DNA from: an uncultured Lachnospiraceae bacterium
GTDB lineage: Bacteria; Bacillota; Clostridia; Lachnospirales; Lachnospiraceae
Assembly: GCA_934370915.1 (NCBI GenBank)
Contig: CAKRNI010000163.1
Coordinates: 1 to 5,899 of the forward strand
Direction of reading: 5' to 3'
DNA length: 5,899 nt
Numbering within the stretch: position 1 is the stretch's first letter; every line of letters begins with the position of its first letter. Of this stretch, positions 1 through 5,074 are shown in pieces. Made by a program: the position numbers and the translations under genes. The notes beneath the pieces were generated by a model, which had not been told where the DNA came from, did not search any database, and saw nothing but the letters and a program-made list of their open reading frames with translations.

Positions 1-6
1 TATAAT
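1..6 (+). promoter_or_regulatory. Candidate -10 box for the tRNA-Gln pair
   Basis: A perfect TATAAT hexamer opens the window, 17 bases before the first tRNA. Transcription would begin near position 13 and leave a leader of about 11 nt, which suits a tRNA promoter. The -35 box would lie outside the window, so this cannot be confirmed. The two tRNAs could also be the end of a longer tRNA array, with this hexamer a chance match in a spacer. Confidence 0.45.
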
Positions 7-23
7 ACAACCTGTTGATGCAT

Positions 24-96
24 TGGGCTATCGCCAAATGGTAAGGCAACGGACTCTGACTCCGTCATTTTCAAGGTTCGAATCCTTGTAGCCCAG
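24..96 (+). tRNA. tRNA-Gln (anticodon CUG), copy 1
   Basis: The sequence folds as a complete cloverleaf. The 7-bp acceptor stem is TGGGCTA with TAGCCCA, followed by discriminator G. The D stem is GCC/GGC. The anticodon stem ACGGA/TCCGT encloses the loop CTCTGAC. The T arm is CAAGG-TTCGAAT-CCTTG. Loop position 34-36 reads CTG, so it decodes the glutamine codon CAG. The T-stem pairing leaves a six-base variable loop (CATTTT), one more than the usual five. No CCA follows the discriminator base, so CCA must be added after transcription. The gene is identical to the copy at 140-212. Confidence 0.97.
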
Positions 97-139
97 TTTA
101 AAAACTAAATACTGTTCAGGTGTTTCAGACACATATTAT

Positions 140-212
140 TGGGCTATCGCCAAATGGTAAGGCAACGGACTCTGACTCCGTCATTTTCAAGGTTCGAATC
201 CTTGTAGCCCAG
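140..212 (+). tRNA. tRNA-Gln (anticodon CUG), copy 2
   Basis: This is a base-for-base duplicate of the tRNA at 24-96, with the same CTG anticodon and no encoded CCA. The identity covers 75 bp (22-96 and 138-212, offset 116 bp) and stops one base after the discriminator G. The 43-bp spacer between copies shows no good promoter of its own. Both tRNAs are therefore probably cut from one precursor that ends at the terminator at 219-263. Confidence 0.97.
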
Positions 213-218
213 CTAACG

Positions 219-263
219 AAAGGCTGTTAATCTTTGTGAATGCAAGGCTTAATGGTCTTTTTT
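219..263 (+). terminator. Intrinsic terminator after the tRNA-Gln pair
   Basis: Bases 219-230 pair with 249-260 over 12 positions, including three G-U wobbles. After one T/C mismatch (231/248), bases 232-236 pair with 243-247, including one more wobble. The hexaloop is TGAATG at 237-242. The T-tract is 258-263, so the last stem pairs (A/T) share it. The wobble pairs hide this hairpin from a search for perfect inverted repeats. It starts six bases after the second tRNA, as expected for the end of a tRNA unit. Confidence 0.75.
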
Positions 264-270
264 CTTGCGC

Positions 271-298
271 TTGGCAGGTATTTGTGTTAATGTAAAAG
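271..298 (+). promoter_or_regulatory. Candidate promoter for the thioesterase gene
   Basis: TTGGCA at 271-276 matches the -35 consensus at five of six positions. TAAAAG at 293-298 matches the -10 consensus at four of six. The spacer is 16 bp. It lies just after the tRNA terminator and predicts a start near 305, with a leader of about 27 nt that includes the GAGGT ribosome site. The match is moderate and was found by eye. Confidence 0.45.
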
Positions 299-331
299 CA
301 CGCGGGAAAGTTGAAACAATGAGGTTAGATT

Positions 332-1048
332 ATGTACGAATTAAACAGCCGGGTCCGGTACAGCGAGACGGATATTGACGCGAAGCTGTCCCTGACCGGA
401 ATTATGAATTATATGCAGGACTGCTCGACGATGCAGTCGGAGGATGCGGGAGTCGGGATCAGTTATCTGGGTCAGGAGAAGAAAGCGTGGCTTTTGTCCT
501 CCTGGCAGATCGTGATCGAACGACGTCCGGTACTTGGAGAACGGATCAAGGTAGTGACATGGCCATATGCGGTGAAGGGACTTTATGCGCTGAGAAATTT
601 TGCGATCCTTGATGAAAATGGCGGATATCTTGTGAAAGCAAATTCCTACTGGTTTCTGATGAATACAGAGACGGGACGTCCCATGCGGATCATGGAATCC
701 GATACGGCTCCTTACGGAGAATTCAGCCCGAAGATCGAGATGAAAGATGCGGGAAGAAAGATCGCTGTGCCGAAGGAGATGGAGGAGACGGGCCGCCTGG
801 TGGTCATGAAACATCTCCTGGACACAAATCTCCATGTAAATAATGCCCAGTATGTGGATATTGCGCGAGAGCTTGTTCCTGCGGGCACGGAGATCGGAGA
901 GATCCGGGCGGAGTACCGGAAAGCGGCTGTGCTTGGGGATGAGATGATCATTAAAAGCACAAGAGAGGGAAGGTCGTATCTCGTATCACTTTGCAATTCC
1001 GACGGTGATGTGTTCGCAAATGTCGAGTTAAAAGAGAAAGAACAGTAA
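332..1048 (+). CDS. Acyl-ACP thioesterase (FatA/FatB-like double hotdog)
   Basis: This 238-residue cytoplasmic protein resembles bacterial acyl-ACP thioesterases, which hydrolyse acyl-ACP to free fatty acid and ACP. The family has two hotdog domains, here about residues 1-125 and 150-238. The opening (RVRYSETDIDAKLSLTGIMNYMQD) and the second-domain motif D164-T-N166-L-H168-VNN, followed by the A-R-E180 segment, are typical of the family. D164, N166 and H168 align with the plant FatB catalytic Asp/Asn/His. By my alignment the FatB catalytic Glu position (in EYRREC) is Ala198 here, in EYRKAA. The start is set by GAGGT at 321-325, six bases before ATG. No signal peptide or membrane segment is seen. 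The role could be chain termination or membrane-lipid turnover; substrate chain length cannot be read from the sequence. Confidence 0.88.
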   Translation: MYELNSRVRYSETDIDAKLSLTGIMNYMQDCSTMQSEDAGVGISYLGQEKKAWLLSSWQIVIERRPVLGERIKVVTWPYAVKGLYALRNFAILDENGGYLVKANSYWFLMNTETGRPMRIMESDTAPYGEFSPKIEMKDAGRKIAVPKEMEETGRLVVMKHLLDTNLHVNNAQYVDIARELVPAGTEIGEIRAEYRKAAVLGDEMIIKSTREGRSYLVSLCNSDGDVFANVELKEKEQ

Positions 1049-1064
1049 TTCAATGGAGCCTGTA

Positions 1065-1091
1065 AGAATCTGCCAACCGCAGATTCTGCGG
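1065..1091 (+). promoter_or_regulatory. Two mutually exclusive hairpins between thioesterase and cvfB
   Basis: Bases 1065-1073 (AGAATCTGC) pair perfectly with 1079-1087 across the 5-nt loop CAACC. No T-tract follows, so this is not a standard terminator. The 3' arm also belongs to a second dyad: CCGCAGA (1077-1083) mirrors TCTGCGG (1085-1091) around base 1084. In RNA the second form would be a 5-bp stem with a 5-nt loop (1077-1081 with 1087-1091). Both cannot form together. It may be an mRNA-stabilising or processing hairpin after the thioesterase stop, or a protein-binding DNA dyad. Confidence 0.5.
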
Positions 1092-1156
1092 ACGGAATGC
1101 TAAAAAGGTTATAGGCAGGTATAGCTGTAAGAGCAGCAGAAAATTAAAAGAGAGGA

Positions 1157-1187
1157 CGCAGCGACTGGGAAAATCGGCTGCGGGAGG
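1157..1187 (+). promoter_or_regulatory. Hairpin abutting the cvfB ribosome binding site
   Basis: CGCAGC at 1157-1162 pairs with GCTGCG at 1177-1182 over a 14-nt loop. The 3' arm ends directly before the Shine-Dalgarno GGAGG at 1183-1187, which sits 9 bases before the ATG at 1197. A folded stem would keep the ribosome site at its edge and could tune initiation. The stem is only 6 bp, so the effect is inferred. I see no clear sigma-A promoter in the 148-bp gap 1049-1196, so cvfB may depend on transcription from the thioesterase promoter. Confidence 0.4.
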
Positions 1188-1196
1188 ACGAAAGAC

Positions 1197-2039
1197 ATGA
1201 TGGAAATCGGAAAAATTCAGAAACTGAAGGTAATCAAGGAGAAAGACTTTGGAATTTACCTGTCTGACGGGGACAAGGCGGATGCCCAGGGTGTTCTTCT
1301 CCCGAAAAAGCAGGTGCCGGAGGGAACAAAAATCGGAGATGAACTGGAGGTATTCCTCTACAAGGACTCTGAGGACCGCCTGATCGCCACAACCTCCAGA
1401 CCGAAGGTGACTCTGGGAGAGACGGCTGTCCTTGAGGTAAAGGAAGTTTCCAAAATCGGCGCCTTTCTTGATATGGGACTGGAAAAGGATCTTCTGCTTC
1501 CGTTTAAAGAACAGACCCATCAGGTGCGGAAAGGAGAAAAGTGCCTGATCGCGCTCTATGTGGATAAGAGCAAGCGTCTCGCGGCAACCATGAAAGCATA
1601 TCAGTACTTAAGAAGCGATTCCCCGTACCATACCGGTGACGAGGCGGATGGCTTTGTATTTGAGATCAATCCGGATCTCGGCGCCTTTGTTGCCGTGGAT
1701 GGCATCTATCACGGGCTGATCCCGAAAAAGGAACTGTTTTCCGGATACCGGGTAGGCGATGAGGTCCGTGTCCGCGTGACGAGAGTCCGCGGAGATGGAA
1801 AGCTTGACCTCACGACCCGCGATAAGGCCGGCAGCCAGATCTTTTCCGACTCCGATCTTGTCATGAAGGTCATCGAGGAGTTCGACGGAGTACTGCCTTT
1901 TAATGACAAGGCAGCACCGGAAGTCATTGCGAGAGAGTTTAAACTCAGCAAAAACGCATTTAAGCGTGCGGTAGGTCATCTGTTAAAGGAAGGAAAGATC
2001 GAGATCACGGAGAAAAGTATCCGAAAAATCGATAAATAA
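1197..2039 (+). CDS. cvfB: S1 RNA-binding protein, CvfB/YitL family
   Basis: This 280-residue cytoplasmic protein matches CvfB (YitL in Bacillus), an RNA-binding family linked in Staphylococcus to virulence and RNA-level regulation. Three S1-like OB folds can be traced at about 2-65, 68-132 and 145-208. The third carries the typical S1 phrasing GAFVAVDGIYHGLIPKKEL and GDEVRVRVTRV. A winged-helix segment fills about 218-280, with the recognition region around FKLSKNAFKRAVGHLLKEGKI. That order is the known CvfB architecture, and the length is close to the family norm. Two ATGs lie in tandem (1197 and 1200). The first is better placed, 9 bases from GGAGG (1183-1187). The stop is 20 bases before the ridA start, so the two genes are probably co-transcribed. 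The RNA target is unknown. Confidence 0.9.
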   Translation: MMEIGKIQKLKVIKEKDFGIYLSDGDKADAQGVLLPKKQVPEGTKIGDELEVFLYKDSEDRLIATTSRPKVTLGETAVLEVKEVSKIGAFLDMGLEKDLLLPFKEQTHQVRKGEKCLIALYVDKSKRLAATMKAYQYLRSDSPYHTGDEADGFVFEINPDLGAFVAVDGIYHGLIPKKELFSGYRVGDEVRVRVTRVRGDGKLDLTTRDKAGSQIFSDSDLVMKVIEEFDGVLPFNDKAAPEVIAREFKLSKNAFKRAVGHLLKEGKIEITEKSIRKIDK

Positions 2040-2046
2040 GAAAAAT

Positions 2047-2051
2047 GGAGG
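2047..2051 (+). promoter_or_regulatory. Ribosome binding site that decides the ridA start
   Basis: GGAGG lies 8 bases before the ATG at 2060. An in-frame ATG at 2045 overlaps this motif, because its G is the first base of GGAGG, and it has no ribosome site of its own at proper spacing. The five extra residues it would add (MEDNH) are not part of the RidA family start. The real start is therefore 2060. Confidence 0.9.
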
Positions 2052-2059
2052 ACAATCAC

Positions 2060-2434
2060 ATGAAGAAAGTAATCAGCACAACAAAAGCACCGGCGGCAAT
2101 CGGACCGTACTCCCAGGCAATCGAGGCAAACGGCTTCGTATTCGCATCTGGACAGATTCCGGTAAACCCGGAGACAGGTGAGATCCCGGCGGGAATCGAA
2201 GCTCAGGCAGAGCAGGTTATGAAGAACATGAAGAATCTTCTTGAGGCAGCAGGAACATCCATCGATCAGGTCGTAAAGACATGCGTATTCATCAAGAACA
2301 TGGACGATTTCGCAACGATCAATGGTATTTATGCGAAGTATTTCGCAAAAGACTGCCCGGCACGTTCCTGCGTAGAAGTTGCAAGACTTCCGAAGGATGT
2401 TCTTCTTGAGATGGAAGCGATTGCTGTAAAGTAA
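2060..2434 (+). CDS. ridA: RidA family reactive imine/enamine deaminase
   Basis: RidA hydrolyses 2-aminoacrylate and related enamines/imines released by PLP enzymes such as threonine and serine dehydratases. It protects PLP enzymes from damage and works as a cytoplasmic trimer. From the 2060 start the protein has 124 residues, the usual length. The family opening KAPAAIGPYSQAI includes Y17. SGQIPVNPETGEIP (about 30-43) and CPARSCVEVARLPKDVLLEMEAIAV (99-123) are near-signature. R102 and E117 align with E. coli Arg105 and Glu120, which bind the substrate carboxylate and act in catalysis. All key residues are present, so activity is expected. The strong terminator 26 bases after the stop makes this the last gene of its transcript. 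Confidence 0.96.
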   Translation: MKKVISTTKAPAAIGPYSQAIEANGFVFASGQIPVNPETGEIPAGIEAQAEQVMKNMKNLLEAAGTSIDQVVKTCVFIKNMDDFATINGIYAKYFAKDCPARSCVEVARLPKDVLLEMEAIAVK

Positions 2435-2460
2435 AAATTTATAAGGACTAAAACTTTGAG

Positions 2461-2494
2461 CGGCGGCTGTCTGGAAATGACAGCCGCCGTTTTT
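2461..2494 (+). terminator. Strong intrinsic terminator after ridA
   Basis: CGGCGGCTGTC (2461-2471) pairs perfectly with GACAGCCGCCG (2479-2489), giving 11 bp around the 7-nt loop TGGAAAT, followed directly by TTTTT (2490-2494). It ends the thioesterase-cvfB-ridA transcription unit. Confidence 0.95.
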
Positions 2495-2588
2495 GGCAAT
2501 TTTGATAATGATTTAACTATCTTCCTGCATGTTTTTATGAAAAAAGGGTATATTTGTCAAAAGTTTAAATCTGCTATATGGAATATGC

Positions 2589-2634
2589 ATGGAAAAAACG
2601 AATTTTTTTTGTGGAATAACCATATGGAAAAACG
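2589..2634 (+). repeat. Direct repeat ATGGAAAAA(A)ACG upstream of the promoter
   Basis: ATGGAAAAAACG at 2589-2600 recurs as ATGGAAAAACG at 2624-2634, 35 bp downstream. A third, shorter ATGGAA occurs at 2578-2583. The second copy overlaps the palindrome CCATATGG (2620-2627). The position just upstream of the candidate -35 box (2643) suits an activator or repressor site, but A-rich sequence repeats easily by chance. Confidence 0.35.
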
Positions 2635-2642
2635 TGTTCTGT

Positions 2643-2671
2643 TTGTGTATGATGAATATCAAAGATATAAA
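2643..2671 (+). promoter_or_regulatory. Candidate promoter of the MalK-like pseudo-ATPase gene
   Basis: TATAAA at 2666-2671 matches the -10 consensus at five of six positions. It lies 17 bp after TTGTGT (2643-2648), which keeps the TTG core of the -35 box. The predicted start is near 2678, giving a leader of about 54 nt up to the ATG at 2732. The weak -35 half would fit dependence on an activator bound to the repeats just upstream, which is inference. Confidence 0.55.
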
Positions 2672-2731
2672 AATAGGTTAAGTCTGCATTTTTACAGATA
2701 ACCATACAGTATATAGAGCAGGAGGAGATCA

Positions 2732-3829
2732 ATGTCCGGTTTAGTGTTAAAAAATATCAACAAGACGTTTCCGGGTGACCAGCAGGCGATCCGGGATTTT
2801 AATCTGGAAGTGAAGGACAGGGAATTTCTGATCCTGGTGGGACCGACAGCATGCGGAAAATCAACGCTGCTTCGGATGATCGGCGGACTCGAGGAGATTA
2901 CATCCGGAAGTCTGATAATCGATGGAACAGATATGACAGACGCGGATCCGAAAGAGAGAAACGTCGCAATGCTTTTTAAAAACAGTGTACTCTATCCGGG
3001 AATGAGTGTGGAGGACAACCTCACATTTGCTCTGCGGATGGCGAAGCTGACGCCGGCTGAGATCGAGGGAAGAGTCAGAGAGATCACAGGAATCCTGAAT
3101 ATTGGGGGAATCCTTGAAAAAATGCCGGAAGAACTCTCCGCGGCTGATACATACCGTGTCCTTCTCGGACGCGCCCTGATGCGCCGCCCGGGAATCCTGC
3201 TTTTGGACCGCACAATCGCGGAAGCAGACCCGGCTGTTCAGGAACTGATGAGAAAAGAGTTTGCGAACATTAACCGTGAGCTTGGAATCACCGTGATCTA
3301 CGCGACGGATAACCAGAAGACCGCCATGGCTCTGGGAACGAGAATGATCGTCATGAACGAAGGCGAAATCTGTCAGGAAGATTCCGCACAGAATATCTAT
3401 GACCACCCGGAGAGCCTGTTTGTGGCGGGATTCTTTGGAACACCGAGAATGAACATCTCCATTGCCAAGGTAATGGAAGAGGGAGAAAGGATCGTCTTAA
3501 AGTTCGCATCGGGAATGATCGATCTTCCGAAGGAAAAGGGAAAACTCTTAAAAGACAGGGAGTATGCAGGAAAAGAAGTATTCGTCGGCATCCGCCCGGA
3601 GAAGGTTGTTCCGGCAAAGAACGGGGAGAATCGTGAGATCACAGGTGATATTCTCGGAAGCGAGGAGATCGATGGGACACCCTATATCCGCTTTGGCGTC
3701 GGCGATGGCGAATTTCTGGCGAAAGCGGAAGGCGGCGAGAAGCTTTCCGGAAAGAAGATGTCCTTTCATGTTTCCGGAGAAGATGTGTACCTTTTCGACA
3801 AAGAAACAGAAAAAATTATCACAGAATAA
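2732..3829 (+). CDS. MalK/MsmX-like ABC ATPase with degenerate catalytic motifs
   Basis: This 365-residue protein has the full layout of CUT1 sugar-importer ATPases: nucleotide-binding domain (about 1-235) and a C-terminal regulatory/TOBE region (236-365) with G-T-P-R-M-N (236-241) and GIRPEK (286-291). Walker A, GPTACGKST (37-45), and A-loop aromatic F13 are kept, so ATP binding is plausible. The catalytic parts are changed: Q-loop Gln is K83 (LFKN), LSGGQ is LSAAD (135-139), the Walker B Glu after D159 is R160, the D-loop reads AEAD (163-166) instead of NLD-type, and the switch His is D193 (YATDNQ). The permease-contact phrase VLYPGMSV (86-93) is near normal. The frame is intact, with a strong AGGAGG at 2720-2725, so it is not decaying. 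No permease or binding-protein gene is nearby. I infer a non-hydrolysing regulatory or scaffold protein. Confidence 0.85.
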   Translation: MSGLVLKNINKTFPGDQQAIRDFNLEVKDREFLILVGPTACGKSTLLRMIGGLEEITSGSLIIDGTDMTDADPKERNVAMLFKNSVLYPGMSVEDNLTFALRMAKLTPAEIEGRVREITGILNIGGILEKMPEELSAADTYRVLLGRALMRRPGILLLDRTIAEADPAVQELMRKEFANINRELGITVIYATDNQKTAMALGTRMIVMNEGEICQEDSAQNIYDHPESLFVAGFFGTPRMNISIAKVMEEGERIVLKFASGMIDLPKEKGKLLKDREYAGKEVFVGIRPEKVVPAKNGENREITGDILGSEEIDGTPYIRFGVGDGEFLAKAEGGEKLSGKKMSFHVSGEDVYLFDKETEKIITE

Positions 3830-3837
3830 CCAAAAAA

Positions 3838-3880
3838 ACAGGTGGACCGGTCCTGAATCAGGGATCCGGTCTGTTTTTTT
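3838..3880 (+). terminator. Intrinsic terminator after the MalK-like gene
   Basis: GACCGG (3845-3850) pairs with CCGGTC (3866-3871), and inside it CCTG (3852-3855) pairs with CAGG (3859-3862) over the loop AAT. Seven T residues follow at 3874-3880, and an A-tract precedes the stem. It indicates that the pseudo-ATPase gene is its own transcript, separate from the regulator-ftsEX genes. Confidence 0.85.
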
Positions 3881-3901
3881 GCCTGCGTTTTAGTAAAAAA
3901 T

Positions 3902-3926
3902 ACAAAAAAAATCTTTTCTTTTTTGT
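3902..3926. repeat. A/T inverted repeat upstream of the regulator promoter
   Basis: ACAAAAAA (3902-3909) is mirrored by TTTTTTGT (3919-3926) with a 9-bp centre. It may act as an upstream A/T element for RNA polymerase or a bent segment. It is low in complexity, so chance is a serious alternative. Confidence 0.3.
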
Positions 3927-3942
3927 GATTTTGCATTAGAAT
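3914..3942 (+). promoter_or_regulatory. Candidate promoter for the regulator-ftsEX unit
   Basis: TAGAAT at 3937-3942 matches the -10 consensus at five of six positions. The -35 region 17 bp upstream (TTTTCT, 3914-3919) is poor but lies in a T-rich tract. A start near 3949 would give a leader of about 34 nt carrying the AAGGAG ribosome site at 3969-3974. Confidence 0.45.
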
Positions 3943-3947
3943 AAATG

Positions 3948-3959
3948 TGGATATGTCCA
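3948..3959. promoter_or_regulatory. Operator-like dyad at the predicted start site
   Basis: TGGA (3948-3951) and TCCA (3956-3959) form an imperfect palindrome, TGGATATGTCCA, symmetric at 10 of 12 positions. It lies 5 bp after the candidate -10 box, over the predicted transcription start, where a bound repressor would block initiation. The following gene encodes a DNA-binding protein, so self-regulation is possible. The arms are short and the site is unproven. Confidence 0.3.
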
Positions 3960-3982
3960 TACTGTGAAAAGGAGAGGGCGCT

Positions 3983-5071
3983 ATGATTTCAAATCAGATT
4001 TTACAGTCGAATATCGAAGGACTGAAAGAAATTACGAGAATTGACCTGTGCGTCTGTGATGTGGAGGGAAAGGTCCTGGCTTCCACATTCGAGCATGCGG
4101 AAGAGTATGAAAGCTCCATACTTGCGTTTGTGGATTCTCCGGCAGACAGCCAGGTGATTTCCGGCTATCAGTTCTTTAAAGTGTTTGACGAACATCAGCT
4201 TGAGTATATCCTGCTTGCGAAGGGCGGCAGTGATGACGTGTATATGGTAGGCAAACTGGCAGCGTTCCAGATCCAGAATCTTCTGGTAGCCTACAAAGAG
4301 AGATTCGATAAAGATAATTTTATCAAGAACCTGCTTCTTGATAATCTTCTGCTCGTTGATATCTACAACCGGGCGAAGAAGCTTCATATCGAGACAAATG
4401 TAAAGCGTGTCGTATTCCTCATTGAGACAAAGAACGAGAAAGATACGAATGCTCTGGAGACCATGCGCAGCCTGTTCTCCACCAAGACAAAGGATTTTAT
4501 CACTGCGGTGGACGAGAAAAATATCATTCTTGTCCGCGAGGTGAAACCGGGTGAGACTTACGAGGATCTCGAGAAGACAGCAAATACGATTTTAGATATG
4601 CTGAACACAGAGGCGATGTCCAAAGTGCGCATCGCGTTCGGTACTATCGTCGGCGAGATCAAGGATGTTTCCCGTTCCTACAAGGAAGCAAAGATGGCTC
4701 TCGATGTCGGAAAGATCTTCTACAGCAGCAAGAACGTTGTAGCGTACTCCAACCTCGGTATTGGCCGCCTGATCTATCAGCTTCCGCTTCCGCTCTGCCG
4801 GATGTTTATCAAAGAAATTTTTGATGGAAAGAACCCGGATGAGTTCGACGAGGAAACACTCACAACGATCAACAAGTTCTTTGAGAACAGCCTGAATGTC
4901 TCCGAGACATCAAGACAGCTTTACATCCACAGAAATACGCTTGTCTACCGTCTGGATAAGCTCCAGAAGAGCACCGGTCTGGATCTGCGCGTATTTGAGG
5001 ATGCGATCACCTTCAAGATCGCTTTGATGGTTGTAAAGTACATGAAGTACATGGAGAATCTGGACTACTAA
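3983..5071 (+). CDS. PucR/CdaR-type transcriptional regulator
   Basis: This 362-residue protein has the C-terminal PucR-type helix-turn-helix at about 295-348: F-F-E-N, NVSETSRQLYIHRNTLVYRL and LDKLQKSTGLDLR are the family phrasing. The middle part (about 138-260, with VRIAFGTIVGEIKDVSRSYKEAKMAL) matches the GGDEF-like domain found before this helix-turn-helix in CdaR proteins. It has no GGDEF catalytic motif, so it is not a diguanylate cyclase. The N-terminal 1-105 (DLCVCDVEGKVLAST onward) looks like a PAS/diacid-recognition-type sensor, but the ligand is unknown. No membrane segment is seen, so it should be cytosolic. The start is supported by AAGGAG 8 bases upstream. It ends 3 bp before ftsE, so it is probably co-transcribed with ftsEX, an unusual partner for a family best known for sugar-acid and purine catabolism. 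Confidence 0.88.
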   Translation: MISNQILQSNIEGLKEITRIDLCVCDVEGKVLASTFEHAEEYESSILAFVDSPADSQVISGYQFFKVFDEHQLEYILLAKGGSDDVYMVGKLAAFQIQNLLVAYKERFDKDNFIKNLLLDNLLLVDIYNRAKKLHIETNVKRVVFLIETKNEKDTNALETMRSLFSTKTKDFITAVDEKNIILVREVKPGETYEDLEKTANTILDMLNTEAMSKVRIAFGTIVGEIKDVSRSYKEAKMALDVGKIFYSSKNVVAYSNLGIGRLIYQLPLPLCRMFIKEIFDGKNPDEFDEETLTTINKFFENSLNVSETSRQLYIHRNTLVYRLDKLQKSTGLDLRVFEDAITFKIALMVVKYMKYMENLDY

Positions 5072-5074
5072 ATT

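Larger units (their letters stand above)
2495..2731. other. A/T-rich intergenic promoter region, no gene seen
   Basis: This 237-bp stretch between the ridA terminator and the MalK-like gene is much richer in A/T than the flanking genes and holds no convincing coding region. It contains a candidate promoter (2643-2671), a repeated ATGGAAAAA(A)ACG motif, the palindrome CCATATGG (2620-2627), and an A6-CGAA-T6 mirror (2593-2608) within an A-tract/T-tract stretch that may be bent. A second, weaker promoter-like pair is TTGTCA (2554-2559) with TATGGA (2577-2582). Confidence 0.7.

Noticed and set aside
97..139. GTGT-TTCAG-ACAC hairpin in the spacer between the tRNAs
   Set aside because: A 4-bp stem is too weak to support a function. 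The spacer is more simply a precursor segment removed during tRNA processing.
341..835. Long minus-strand frames opposite the thioesterase, cvfB, the MalK-like gene and ftsE
   Set aside because: They mirror strong plus-strand genes, have no ribosome sites, and give no recognisable protein motifs.
1065..1091. The hairpin after the thioesterase gene as an intrinsic terminator
   Set aside because: The stem is strong, but no T-tract follows on the plus strand, and none lies on the other side for the minus strand.
2045..2059. Longer RidA start adding MEDNH
   Set aside because: The ATG at 2045 overlaps the Shine-Dalgarno GGAGG that serves the ATG at 2060. The family begins at the MKKVIST-type start.
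2456..2701. An 81-codon open frame between ridA and the MalK-like gene
   Set aside because: Its first codons run through the ridA terminator hairpin, it has no ribosome site, and it then crosses the A/T-rich promoter region. The product resembles no family I know.
2732..3829. Treating the MalK-like gene as a pseudogene
   Set aside because: There is no frameshift or internal stop, the length is normal for the family, Walker A and the TOBE domain are kept, and it has its own strong ribosome site and terminator. The substitutions hit catalytic positions selectively rather than eroding the whole protein.
3564..3893. A 109-codon frame overlapping the end of the MalK-like gene and its terminator
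   Set aside because: It is out of frame with a well-supported gene, rich in Arg/Ser/Phe as shadow frames are, and runs through the terminator hairpin.
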